From NCBI GenBank assembly GCA_018873225.1, contig JAEILZ010000001.1:1612001-1676000 (forward strand): 64,000 bases of DNA, read 5' to 3'. A program made the translations under genes and the position numbers. Below, in pieces: positions 1-10,665 of this stretch; the first letter of the stretch is position 1, and the number at the start of each line of letters is the position of its first letter. The notes under the pieces were generated by a model. It saw only the letters and a program-made list of their open reading frames with translations. It did no database searches and was not told where the DNA came from. Source of the DNA: [Phialemoniopsis] sp. UDSM-2020. Lineage: Eukaryota > Ascomycota > Sordariomycetes > Thyridiales > Thyridiaceae.

Positions 1-703
1 TGCGAGCCAGTCATCACAATTCTTGTAACACTTCCTGACGGGAGAGGCCATGCTTCAGGATACTTCACTCACTTCACGTCGAAGGTGCTCATTGGTGATT
101 GCATGCTGCCTCAGCTTACATCCCGAGTATCCGCCCCGTAACTTCAAAGTTACTGGGCCCCACTCGGTCGTCGCCCTACAAGCTTGAGACTGCTGAGCCC
201 CATGTCTGTGTGACCCCTGAAACACCCTTTTTTCCCTCTGTCTCTTCTTCGCAACCCACTAAGGAAGAAAAGCAGCACCAGTGAACCCACCATCCCAGCC
301 CATCCTAGCCTCCTCTCAGCAGTCCCATGCGGAAATCCTAGGCCCCTGTCGTGGCTGTTTCTACCTTTAGCACACCACCTTCCAGGGCACCAGGGCACAA
401 GGGCACCACCACTCCAGGGCTACCCGCTCTCCCGTATTTGTAGGCGCCCGTGTCGAAAAAGGCTTGGCATTTTCCCTGCCGTTCTGCTTCCATCTCTTGC
501 TTCTAGTTTTCTCCTGTCTTGCTTCTCGAAACCTCAGCTTTCTCTTGCTCTTCTCTCCTGCTTCATCGCCTGGCGACATCACCTAGGTTTTCCCTTAGTC
601 TTTGCGCCGCTGGTCCTGGCTGGTAGCCAAAGCACTTCTATATTTCTTTTTGCACCAGATGCCCTTGTCAGTCTGAACAGTCTGCCATCTTCCTTCTCCC
701 ATC

Positions 704-953
704 GTGAGTGAAACCCCTGCCTCTGCCTGCCTGAGCCTGCTATTGGCTTGTGAGCTGTTCCCTTTGCTTCTTCTTTGTGTTCTGGAATTACCAGAAACAA
801 GTCATTATTTCCCAACGCTTCCCTGGTTGCCCTCGAGATCTTGCAAATGCTTGTTCTCCCCCAAAAACCTACATCATTATCTTCAGTTTTGTCGAGATCT
901 TGCGTGGCTACGGTTTTCGGTCATCGCCGCCCCTGACGCCTGTTGGGAGCTAC

Positions 954-996
<43 letters not shown>

Positions 997-1226
997 CCAC
1001 CACCACAAACGCAACGACAAACCCACCACCTCCTATCAAGTCTGTTGGAAGGATTCAGGGTATCAGGTCGAAAGCTTGCCTCCCCCGCGCACCCGCTCAC
1101 CCGCTCACCTCGCAGCGCACACATTCCATTCAGCTTACTTTCCTCAGACCTCATAATCGCATTTCCCTTGCTGCAACCTAACATTACTTTGCCAGACTCT
1201 CTCTTACTAACTCCTCTGTTCTTCAG
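704..1226 (+). other. Candidate 5' leader intron of VTS1
   Basis: A GTGAGT donor at 704 and a CTAAC branch point about 20 nt before a CAG ending at 1226 could bound a 523-nt intron in the VTS1 leader. It would remove the (CTG)12 tract. The acceptor is stronger evidence than its pairing with this donor. RNA data are needed to confirm it. Confidence 0.3.
958..993 (+). repeat. (CTG)12 trinucleotide microsatellite
   Basis: Twelve perfect CTG units are followed directly by CCA units to about 1005. The tract lies about 640 bp upstream of the VTS1 start codon, in non-coding sequence. Confidence 0.95.
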
Positions 1227-1635
1227 TGTCGTTACTTAGCCTCCTTTTCGCGCGCTCGCCCGAAGACTCCTTTGAGGACAGCAGGATACTGCAGGAGCTT
1301 TCGGATTTTTGACGTCTTACGATCTCCTGTCTCCCCAGCATCGCCCTAATAATCGCTTTTGAAGATTAGTTCTTTGCCCTTCTTGGATTGCGACGTAGAC
1401 TAGACTACGCACCTTCGAGCATTGATCTCTGGTCCTTCGAAAATCTCGAAACGCTGCAGTACTTGTCACGGACCACTGATCGACCCCGGCACCACATAAT
1501 TTCCAACATCCTTCTTGCCTTGTTTCATATGCTGGTATCTCATACCCCGGGCCTTTTTCTAAAGCTCTGAGATCCACGTACCGAGCCATCTACATAATCT
1601 TGCATACGCAATCATCTTAGCTGTGGCTACAGTTG

Positions 1636-3623
1636 ATGATGAACAACATGTCCAACAATCACCTCGCCAGCAACCGAATGAGCACCCCGGAAGCGGGAAG
1701 TGCCTCGTCGCTGCGCCCGCCCTCTTCTAGAGCTGTCGGCGGCAACCCCCACCTGCGTGCCTCCGCCGATATGGCCGCCTTGACCGGCTCGTCTCCGTCG
1801 AACCGTATCCGCCCATCATCTGACTTCTATGGCCAGTCCCAGCAGGGCCAGGGCCAGGCTGGTGGCGATATCGACCCTCAGGACAAGCTCGCTCAGCAGT
1901 GGATTGCTGATATCGATCAGTATGAAACGACTCTGGAAGAGATGGCAGCTGCTACTTTGGACCAGGATTTTAAGGATGAACTGAGCGCCATTGAGCAGTG
2001 GTTCCGTGTCCTGAGCGAGGCCGAGCGAACTGCTGCCCTCTATGCTCTCCTTCAGCAGACCACTCAGGTCCAGATCCGATTCTTCATCCAGGTTCTCCAG
2101 CAGATGGGAAAGAACCATCCCATGTCAGGCGTCCTCTCCCCGGCAAACTTTGACAAAGGTAAGTAGGCTCTTTGCGCTTGAGCCGAATCTGTCCTTTTCC
2201 TACGTTCGTATCTAACCTCCATCGATCTTCCAGATCCCATGTCGAACCGTCTCAGCGACGCGATGAACAAACTCAATGTCGACTCGGCCAGGAACTCGAT
2301 GGCGCGTACCTCGGCCGTGTCGGCGGGCAAGCGTCAGTCGGGTCTTGACTCGTCCACTATCAACGCCATGTTCCCCGATGCTGCCGCTGCCATCGCGACC
2401 GAGAAGGCGAAGTTCACGCAGCAGACCGGCAACCCGCCCACATCTAACCGTAACAGCGCTGCTGTGGACAACCGCTCCTCCCTTGTCGCGCCCACCATCT
2501 CGGGCCCTTCCGAAACTGGCGACGCCAACGGCCAGAACCCCACCTCACCATGGGGCAGTGATCCGTCGCGACCCAAGTCATCCTCGGGCCAGACTCCGAT
2601 GGGACAATTTGTCCAACCGCCGCCCTCTGCCGGTCTCCGCTCACCGCGCCCCCCTCAACTCTCTGGCAACTCGCAGATCCAGAACACCACGATCACCGCC
2701 GCTGACAAGCCCGTGTCCGACCTCCCACTCTTGTCGCCCTATGGGGCGAGCGGGAACTGGGCTTCGATGGTCAACACGCCGATGGTTTCCAACTTCAATA
2801 CTCAGCAGAGCAACAACCAGGCTGACATGGTCGCCAATGCTACAGCAATGAAGCTCGCCGCACTATCCACTGTCAACAACAGATTTGCTCTCGACGATGT
2901 TCGCAAGTACCGCCGCGCCCGTTCCAACGACGCCCCCGGTGGCCACAACCAGAACCCCTTGTCGCCTGGTGCTCCTGCGATCAACCTGCCCGGGAATGTT
3001 GTTATGGTCAATGAACATGGCCAGGTGGTGAGCCGGGAGCAGCTCCTGGCGATGCAGAACCAGTCTGGTATGGGCGCCTTTGCAGCGCATCGATCTCGCC
3101 CCAACTCTCCGGGGATCGCCATGCAGACTGGATTCGGCCCCATGGCTTTCACTTCTCCACAGAACAACGGATTTCTTACTGCTTACGACGGCATGAACAA
3201 TGGCATGGGTGCGATGAACCTCGGCCAGCTTGGCATGGCTGGTCATCATGAGGGCTACTTGTCTGATCATTCGGACATGGTTCGCGGTCGTTCCCCACGC
3301 GGACGTCGCGGAAGCTCCAAGCCCCCAGAGGACCCCACGGACCCCAGCCTCCTTCAGGACATCCCCAGCTGGCTGAGAAGCTTGCGGCTCCACAAGTACA
3401 CGGACAACTTGAAGGACATGAAGTGGACGGACTTGATTGAGCTGGACGACAAGCAGCTCGAGGACCGTGGTGTGAACGCCCTAGGCGCACGACGTAAGAT
3501 GCTGAAGGTGTTTGAGCAGGTCAAGGGTAAGTCATGATTTTCCATGTCGTTTCTCGGGCTGTCCTGTTGATAGCATACTGACTGATTTCTATAGAAGCCA
3601 AAGCCGATGGCAAGATTGGCTAG
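1636..3623 (+). CDS. VTS1: Vts1/Smaug-type SAM-domain RNA-binding protein
   Basis: Three exons: 1636-2158, 2234-3526, 3595-3623. Introns of 75 and 68 nt have GTAAGT donors and keep the frame (Asn-Phe-Asp-Lys-Asp across the first). The C-terminus carries a SAM domain starting at [12 protein letters not shown] and ending near [13 protein letters not shown], the Vts1/Smaug type that binds RNA hairpins with a CNGG loop and promotes deadenylation and decay of target mRNAs. The N-terminal third has an acidic helical segment ([20 protein letters not shown], then an [26 protein letters not shown] stretch) conserved in fungal Vts1. The middle is Ser/Pro/Asn-rich and probably disordered. Start: first ATG of a tandem ATG pair; the TTG just upstream is not used. 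A 3' UTR hairpin resembling a Vts1 target lies at 3672-3683. Confidence 0.92.
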
Positions 3624-4692
3624 AGGCTATCCCGTTTTGATGGCTTGCAGCCGGCTCACACAGGGGGTTGGTCAACTGGTTGAAGGGTTCCTGTTGGCGT
3701 TCTATATACATTTTTCCTCCTGGGCGGTCACATCTCGCCCTGGGCAAGCTTACATAGAGTTTTACGCTCTCCTTTCTCTCGGATCTATGAAAACAAGTGG
3801 TTCATAATTTTTATGATGCACTTGGAATTGATGTATATGTACTTTATCGAAAGTAGCCTCAGTCAGACACAGAATTGAGATAGCGAACAGCACTTTGCCA
3901 AAAGAAAGAGAAAAGAACAGCAGGCCAGTCTTGAAGCATTGGGTCAGTGTCTTAGTCTTCACACAGATGGCAATGTTGATCTTTGCTCTTATCTCCATCT
4001 ACATGGTCCACACTTCTGACAATTTAAGCTTCAAGCAGTGAGACTGGACACTAGATGAATGAAATTGGCCTATTCATACATGTGATCTTCGACAAGATTG
4101 TTTGCATGAGTGAGACAGGAGGAATAAATGGTGATGATGTCCTTTTGAGATGAACCAGCTAAACAACTAATGCAAGAAAGAGTGTTCTACCTAACTGCTG
4201 ACTGCTTCTTCAAACGTTGCTCTGACTGATAAGGTTAGGTTAGGTCTGGAACCTTTTGTAATGGAATTGCCCAATGGGCTGGGCCGGTATTGCGCCCACC
4301 ATCCCATCACCCGCCACCCACCCACCCAGACCGGCCAGGCCCACTACACCCACCATTTCGCCGCCCGAACCACGGATCTCTCTCCCCCATTGATCTCCTC
4401 TGCTTTTGCAAAACCAAAACCTGCCACACAGATTCCCATACCCATAATCCTAATCCATAATCCCACAATCCCCCAAATCCAGTGTCTCATGCACATCAGC
4501 CCGCCCCTGCTGTGATCGCCATTCACCCGCCGTGGCAACCGCTCAGCGAAGGCCAATACCAATATCTCCGCAGGCCCTGACCAGATCATGCGCAAGGAGC
4601 TGAGAGTCATTCGCACAGACGCGCAATGAGCTGTTCCCGTTCCCGACACTGCATTGATCGCCCCCAGCCGATTGGCCTCCGCTGTCGCAGTC
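3624..4692. other. Intergenic: VTS1 3' end and upstream region of next gene
   Basis: The first part is the likely VTS1 3' UTR and contains a UCAA-CUGG-UUGA hairpin at 3672-3683. The middle is AT-rich with no gene signal. From about 4290 the sequence is C-rich (several CCC runs at 4294-4329), which suggests the promoter and leader of the gene starting at 4693. Confidence 0.6.
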
Positions 4693-6555
4693 ATGGATGA
4701 CGCGACAAGACTCATCTCTGAGCTGCAGAGCAAGCTCACTGAACTCGACGACAAGGTCGCAGCCCATCTGCGAGACATGGCCGCCGAATTTCAGCGATAT
4801 TCCGATCATCTGCTCCAGGATGTGCCCACCGACGTCTCCAGCAAGGTCAACCGAGTCATTGCTGAGTCAATAGCCAAATATCCTGCCTTCAGCCCCGCCT
4901 TCGAGTACCTCAACACAAATCGCAAGACTGCTGTACCTGCTGCTGCTGCTGCTGCTGCTGCTACCACCACCACTTCCACTACCACTACTGACAACGATTC
5001 TGCCAACCGGCATGGAAGACTCTCGCCGCCTCCAGTCCTGCCTCATACTTCCGGGACGCCAAAAGACAGCGTGAGCGTGAGAGGTCCTCACGACAGAGAG
5101 ATGGAATTTTATGGCGTCTTCACGCCGGGCTACCTGCCTCTGCTTGACAGCTCCGACCGGCCCCTGCACTCTCCACCTCTATCGCCTCCCCCCGCCGAGG
5201 CAATCGATGCCACGATGAAATTGAATGAGGCCACACAGACGGAGCCGTGTCCGGAAGGCATCCTGCCGAGGCCGACGCTACCGAAGCGGCGTGGTACTGA
5301 CACCTCTTCGCTATCGATAGAGTCGAGCGGCAGCGACTCCACCAAAGTCCGTAGAAGCGCCCTGCGCAGGTCGTCGGGCTCTTCGATCAAGGCTAGTCCG
5401 CGCCGAGTGCGCTTCGATTTTGAAGGGGAGGAAGTGCTTCCCACGTCTTCGCCCCAGGCATCCAACGTGGCTCTTACCCAGCTGCGCACGGAGCAACCGC
5501 AAGGTGGCTTCGAGGATGACTCAGATCTGCCTGCCGGGAAGCTCGACGACAGTGATCTGGCCACCTCACCGCCGCGAGCAAAGAAGGTTTCCTCTTCTGA
5601 AGCTCTGCGAGCCCTTTCAAAAATGCCCTTGGAAGATCCCGCCAACTGGACTGTCGTGAATGCGCAGTCTGATCCAGAAAAAGTCGCGGCCATGATTTCA
5701 TCCGATAATGACACCGATACCAACCGGCCAACAGTGCCGGCTATCTCGGAGAAGGTATCCGAAAAGGCGCCAGCGCGGTCTGCCCTGATCACTCAGATCG
5801 ACCGACCACGAGACGGAACGCTCGGTTCGCCGCTCGAGGACTATGAGCAGCAGCAAGACGACTATTCATCCGATGAGGATTTCATCTCGATGCGATCATC
5901 CAAAAGAGACCTCAATTCTCCGAGCTCTCGATCACCAATCACCTCCTCTTTTGGTCAATTACCCACCCGGGCAACAGGGCCTGAGAAGTCGGAAACGTCT
6001 CTATTATCTCAAAACCCCAATGGAGACAACGCACAAGCGGAGACTAAGCGTCCAGCGGCCCAAATTGACGATGATGAACTGTTTGAGTTCGACGAAGACG
6101 AAAAGTCCGATTCCGTAGGCTATCCCTTGACCCGTACAGAAAAGCCCGTCAAGCCGTACATCCCGGACGAGGAATCGGATGGGGAAATTGAGTCCCCTCC
6201 CGTGGATTCTCGCGTCCAAAGTACGTATTCAACATCACCTGCAGTGGGCATCGCTCCACGCAACAGCAAACCTCCGAGCCCACCCATCGCGGCCTCGATA
6301 GGCTCATTCAGAGGGCGGCCCATCATGCTGGATGTCGTCAAAGATCCACGCCTCCTTGAGGAGGCTGCCGAGATGGGAGATTTCGATACCTTTGTCGGTA
6401 GCGTGGATGGCCGGAGCGGTGTCGACAAAAGCGACCTGAACAGCTTCCGCGCCAGTCTGAGCAACGCGCAGTACTCGGGCACTCCCCGCAGCTTCTCGGA
6501 GAGGTTTGCTATGGAGCAGGCCGCAGGACCGAGGCGAGGCGGCGATCGACGGTGA
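4693..6555 (+). CDS. Conserved-looking hypothetical protein with poly-Ala tract
   Basis: Single-exon frame of 620 residues; I do not recognise the family. The start is the ATG of MDDATRLISELQ; the frame extends upstream only to a TTG. Residues about 4-35 look like a short coiled coil. An eight-Ala run (GCT repeats) then a Thr-rich run lie near residues 83-100. A motif around FYGVFTPGYLPLLDSS follows, then a long Ser/Pro/acidic region that is probably disordered, and a folded-looking C-terminal segment beginning VVKDPRLLEEAAEMGDFD. It has no signal peptide or membrane helix. The organised ends around a disordered middle suggest a scaffold or regulatory protein, but no function can be assigned. 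Confidence 0.75.
   Translation: MDDATRLISELQSKLTELDDKVAAHLRDMAAEFQRYSDHLLQDVPTDVSSKVNRVIAESIAKYPAFSPAFEYLNTNRKTAVPAAAAAAAATTTTSTTTTDNDSANRHGRLSPPPVLPHTSGTPKDSVSVRGPHDREMEFYGVFTPGYLPLLDSSDRPLHSPPLSPPPAEAIDATMKLNEATQTEPCPEGILPRPTLPKRRGTDTSSLSIESSGSDSTKVRRSALRRSSGSSIKASPRRVRFDFEGEEVLPTSSPQASNVALTQLRTEQPQGGFEDDSDLPAGKLDDSDLATSPPRAKKVSSSEALRALSKMPLEDPANWTVVNAQSDPEKVAAMISSDNDTDTNRPTVPAISEKVSEKAPARSALITQIDRPRDGTLGSPLEDYEQQQDDYSSDEDFISMRSSKRDLNSPSSRSPITSSFGQLPTRATGPEKSETSLLSQNPNGDNAQAETKRPAAQIDDDELFEFDEDEKSDSVGYPLTRTEKPVKPYIPDEESDGEIESPPVDSRVQSTYSTSPAVGIAPRNSKPPSPPIAASIGSFRGRPIMLDVVKDPRLLEEAAEMGDFDTFVGSVDGRSGVDKSDLNSFRASLSNAQYSGTPRSFSERFAMEQAAGPRRGGDRR
4939..4962 (+). repeat. (GCT)8 coding microsatellite
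   Basis: Eight perfect GCT codons encode eight alanines, followed by ACC/ACT threonine codons, inside the 4693-6555 gene. Confidence 0.95.
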
Positions 6556-7509
6556 AGGGGGCGTCCTGTTCAACACCGTAGACCAGCTTAAATCGGCCCG
6601 TGTCATTATGGCTTCGCATCTTGAATAGCCCTCTGGATAGCATCTACGTCATCACTATCACCTCAACCGATCTGATACCACAGCCAGCTCGCTCGCTCCG
6701 AGCAAAGCAATACGTTGTTTTTTTTTGTCAGTCTCTGACATCAAACCTGTACTATATATATATATATATCTAGAAAGGGAACCGATTAATAAGAGAAGAG
6801 TTGGCGGCAACGCCCTGGGACATGTTCAGATGACGGGAGAGGGGGCTCGTCTTCGTCTAATATTGAAGCCATGTGCGTGCATGTTGGGGTGAGATATGCT
6901 TGTGAATATTCCATTAGTTTACCTTGTGTCAGCCGTAGAAGTGATAGAAACCAACCTGGAACCCCTGACATCCAACTACTGGGACGCTATTGCAGAAGGG
7001 TTGCGGCGGCGGTGCCGGAGTGGGGGGTTGGTGGGTGGCACCAGCGGTGGCGGGGCATTTGATGTGGTCTGGCAGCGCCGCTCAGGTCGGGTGCGTGAAG
7101 GCCATGGCAAGTCATGATTCGCTCCGGACTGGACTGCAGTGACTGACTACTGCACTTTTCTGATGATCCTGCATCGTCTAGAACTCAACTCTTACTCTGT
7201 ACGTACAGAGAGAAGCCCACCCCACTATTGAGGTAGTCACTCGTTCTGGGTAGCTTCCACCCAACCACATCCAGTTCTGGCATCCTTTTGACTTTTTTTA
7301 ATTTTGGAACCGCCGCCCTTTGCCGTCATCGCTGCTCCTACTACTCGCCAAAAGCGCAATAGACGGAACCTCGTCCCAAAAGCTGCCAGAAAGCAAGTCG
7401 GCATTGAATATGCTCTCTGCTGGAATCTGAGTCTACAACGTACCTAGACTGAATCCATCCTGCCGACGTTTGCTTGTTGCCCAGCCGTTCGCAATACGAG
7501 GAGGACAAG
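6556..7509. other. Intergenic region before the PHO85-type gene
   Basis: No gene is seen. It holds a T-rich tract and a (TA)n run at about 6753-6769 in the likely 3' UTR of the upstream gene, then the promoter of the CDK gene. A short stretch near 7024-7047 resembles the 3' part of fungal 5S rRNA, but the rest of a 5S gene is missing. Confidence 0.6.
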
Positions 7510-8592
7510 ATGGACGGGAAGAGGCACCTGAACTCGTTCCAGCAGCTGGAAAAGCTGGGTGAGGGAACATATGCTACAGTGAGTATTGTCCTACTTGGCT
7601 GCCGCGGCAGTCAGTGCTACAAACGTCCGAGTCTTTACTGACGTGGTTTCGTCGCACGCATCTAGGTCTTCAAGGGACGGAATCGGCATACAGGCGAACT
7701 CGTTGCTCTCAAGGAGATTCACCTCGATTCGGAAGAGGGCACGCCCTCAACGGCGATCCGCGAGATCTCCCTAATGAAGGAGCTCAAGCACGAAAACATT
7801 GTCGCACTACACGATGTCATCCACACCGAGAATAAGCTCATGCTCGTCTTCGAGTACATGGACGGAGACCTGAAGAAATATATGGACACGCAAGGCGATA
7901 GAGGCGCACTGAAGCCGATGCTGATCAAGTCGTTCATGTATCAACTTCTCAAGGGCATCGACTTTTGCCACCAGAACAGGGTCCTCCACCGCGACCTGAA
8001 GCCCCAGAACCTACTCATCAACAGCAAGGGCCAGCTGAAGCTGGGCGATTTTGGCCTGGCCCGAGCCTTTGGTATTCCCGTCAACACCTTCTCCAACGAG
8101 GTCGTCACGCTGTGGTACCGCGCTCCCGATGTCCTGCTCGGCAGCAGGACGTACAACACGAGCATCGACATATGGTCGGCGGGCTGCATCATGGCCGAGA
8201 TGTACACGGGCCGGCCGCTGTTCCCTGGTACCACGAACGAGGACCAGATCATCAGGATATTCCGCATCATGGGCACGCCGACGGAGCGCACCTGGCCGGG
8301 CATCACGCAGTTCCCAGAGTACAAGCCAACCTTCCAGATGTACGCGACGCAGGACCTGCGCCAGATCCTACCGCAGATCGATCCCTCGGGTATCGACCTG
8401 CTGCAGCGCATGCTGCAGCTGCGGCCGGAGCTCCGGATCAGCGCGCACGAGGCCCTGCAACACCCGTGGTTCAACGACCTGATCCTGCAGCACCATCAAC
8501 AGCAGCAACAGCACGGCCAGCACGGCGTGGCTGGCACGCCTAGGGGGTACTCGCAGGCGGTGCCGTCGCAGGGCTCCTACGATAATTACTAG
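7510..8592 (+). CDS. PHO85: Cyclin-dependent kinase, Pho85/PhoA type
   Basis: Two exons: 7510-7578 and 7666-8592, with an 87-nt intron inside the glycine loop; 331 residues. The Gly-rich loop is [12 protein letters not shown] (17-28), with ATP-binding Lys39. The cyclin-contact helix reads PSTAIRE (50-56) in the Pho85-type context GTPSTAIRE. The catalytic HRDLKPQN has Asp133 and the DFG Asp is residue 151. The context and the cyclin-dependent architecture fit Pho85/CDK5-class kinases, which act with several cyclins in phosphate signalling, metabolism and polarity. The C-terminal tail after about residue 295 is His/Gln-rich ([12 protein letters not shown]) and probably disordered. Start: the ATG at 7510 restores the full kinase N-terminus; the larger open frame downstream lacks the first exon. 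Confidence 0.95.
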
Positions 8593-9187
8593 GTGTAGGG
8601 CACGTTATTCAGAGAAGGGGAGGGTTTGCCAGCTGCTGGGCATCTGGACTTTGGTTTTGTTTTGGGAGAGCCATCCGCTCATGGTTTTGTGCAAGTCCGT
8701 ATGCTTGCAGTGATGTGCAGGTGACGGAGCAATAGCGTAGAATTAATTTGTCTATTCTTCATTCAATGTTCTTTGTACCAAGCCGATCCCCATGGTATCA
8801 AATGTGCGAGTACTGCTTGGTGCGGCGCAGAATATCGACATTTCTGACAATTTGAAAAGGTACCAGGGCTCCTATTTACTGTAAAAATGTACTTGATAGA
8901 ATCTCATGTGGTCAGGCCAGGCTCACCTCACTCTCCGATAAGGAATCCGCTGATAAGAGAAATACTCCCCTCCCTTTGTGAGCCAGGCTGCAAACGGGAC
9001 CTGCACCATTCCACATCTGATTGCGGAGAGACTCCACTCGCGACAACGACATCCCAAACGACTCATTGCCAGCATCAGCAAAAAATATCAGCCTCGATGA
9101 CCATCTGGTCTTGATCCATCGCCGAAAAGTGCGGCCATACCGCGCGCCATACCATACTACTAGTCACCATCGCCAGCGCTCCCAGCG
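8593..9187. other. Intergenic: PHO85 3' end and SGF73 promoter
   Basis: No gene is seen. The first 200 bp are probably the PHO85 3' UTR. The last 150 bp are the likely SGF73 promoter and leader. Confidence 0.6.
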
Positions 9188-10665
9188 ATGGCCGACGGCG
9201 GGAAGAGTAGGTGCCTCCTGTGCCAAGTCGCATATGGCGAGAGACGCGCGACATAGTGACTGACAAAGGTGCTACCCCTGCAGGTGAAGAGGCCACCATC
9301 AAGGTCGCGTCCAAGAAAGATGCCGGCAAGGACAAAGCGAATGGGGTTATCAAGTTGAAGAAGCCGGCCCCGAAGCACAGCAAACCGGGCAACTGGAAAG
9401 ACGGAACGGTCATCGACAGTGCGTGAATCACCATCATCAGCAAGTTCTAACTCATGGCTTATTGCTAACGCGCGATTTGTTATCCAACTAGATGACAAAA
9501 AGTCAAAAGCCTCCGCTGCGGCGAACAACAAATCAGCCTCGCCGACACCACCGATCAACCAGCTAGACGACCGCGCGCGGGAAACGTTCCCCACGGGACG
9601 ACCGCTCGAGGACCCTCCAGACCTGCAGCAGTGCAAACACTGCAAGAAGAGCATCTTGTCAAGCGCAGCAAAGGAGCATATCGCAGCATGTTTGCAAATC
9701 AAGAAGCAGAAGGCGCAGCGCAAGAAGGAGGCGAGAGAGGCGAGAGAACGGGCGCGGGAAAAGGAGCGGGAAGAGGAGTCGCGCAAGGCTGAAGAGGAAG
9801 GCGGTGGCGGCGGCGGTGGTGACGACGACAGTGAAGACGACGAGGGTGGCGGCGACAAGAAGACTTCGAACGCGGGCAAGACGACAAAGAAGTCGGCCAG
9901 CAAGAAGACCGAGGGCCCCGCCGGCGGTAAGAAGCGCAAGGCGGATAACGACCTGGACAAGGGACCCAAGAAGAAGAAGAAGGACGAGCCCAAGACCAAG
10001 GCTCCGAAGCCCAAGGGTCCGGTGGACGTGGAGCGGCAGTGCGGTGTCATCCTGCCGAATGGCCAGCCATGCGCGAGGTCTCTTACATGCAAATCTCACA
10101 GTATGGGTGCGAAGCGAGCCGTGCCTGGTCGGTCTCTGCCTTACGACATGCTCCTAGCGGCGTACCAGAAGAAGAATCAGGCTAAGCAGCAAAGTACGTG
10201 TTTGGAGCCTTTTTCGTGGTGTTTATCTGTATTACTTTATGCTGACTTGCTACCCTAGAAGCTGCACTGGACGCAAACGCGCCCCTGGAGGACGAAGACG
10301 AGGCCAACGCCGGTACTGTTGATTCGGATGAAGAAACTGCTGCGGTCATGTCAGCCCTTTCTCGGTGGAAACCGCAGCCTGTGGTCCCGCAACCCGTGCT
10401 TGCACCCATCAAGCGACAATACCAGCTCGCACGATTGCACGAGCAATTACATACGGCGACTAACGGTGGCCGATTCAATATCTTCAAGGTGGTCGGGTTC
10501 GGTGCGCAGAAGCTACCAGAGGGCCACCCTGGGCTTCTGGATAATGAGGATGCCATTGGTGAGCCGGACATTGCCATGCCGGGTGACTTCTCGAGGCGAT
10601 CCTCGAGTTTCAGCGTCTCGGCGGCGCCGGCACAAAGGCAGGCGTCAGTGGCTAGTCGGGCTTAG
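9188..10665 (+). CDS. SGF73: SAGA complex subunit Sgf73 (ataxin-7-like, SCA7 domain)
   Basis: Best model: exons 9188-9206, 9284-9418, 9492-10193, 10259-10665; 420 residues. The first acceptor is uncertain: an AG at 9268 also keeps the frame, but 9283 sits better after the CTGAC branch point. The early zinc finger is [21 protein letters not shown] long basic/acidic coiled-coil and Lys-rich region follows (KKKKK, NLS-like). The SCA7 domain (about 228-285) starts [17 protein letters not shown] and continues with the second zinc-binding cluster C-x5-H-x-M. Sgf73 anchors the H2B deubiquitinase module to SAGA in the nucleus. The C-terminal block [15 protein letters not shown] is also typical of fungal members. 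Confidence 0.9.

Larger units (their letters stand above)
1..1635 (+). promoter_or_regulatory. Upstream region and long leader of VTS1
   Basis: No convincing protein gene is seen here. The stretch is pyrimidine-rich and carries a (CTG)12 tract at 958-993 followed by CCA repeats. A strong donor-like GTGAGT at 704 and a textbook 3' splice end (CTAAC branch, T-rich tract, CAG ending at 1226) suggest a 5' leader intron. The reading frames that cross the CTG tract encode only poly-Cys, poly-Ala or poly-Leu runs and look incidental. Confidence 0.5.

Noticed and set aside
704..1181. Frames with 12-residue Cys, Ala or Leu runs across the CTG tract
   Set aside because: All three frames and the opposite strand are open only because of the repeat; starts are GTG/CTG or weak, and no other protein feature is present.
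7024..7047. Similarity to the 3' part of 5S rRNA
   Set aside because: About 20 nt resemble the GGTGGGTG-CACCAGCG part of 5S RNA, but the rest of a 5S gene, including its 5' and internal control regions, is absent.
9269..9283. Alternative acceptor for SGF73 exon 2 at AG 9268
   Set aside because: It keeps the frame but lies only about 5 nt after the likely branch point; the CAG at 9283 is better spaced. Either model adds or removes five residues only.
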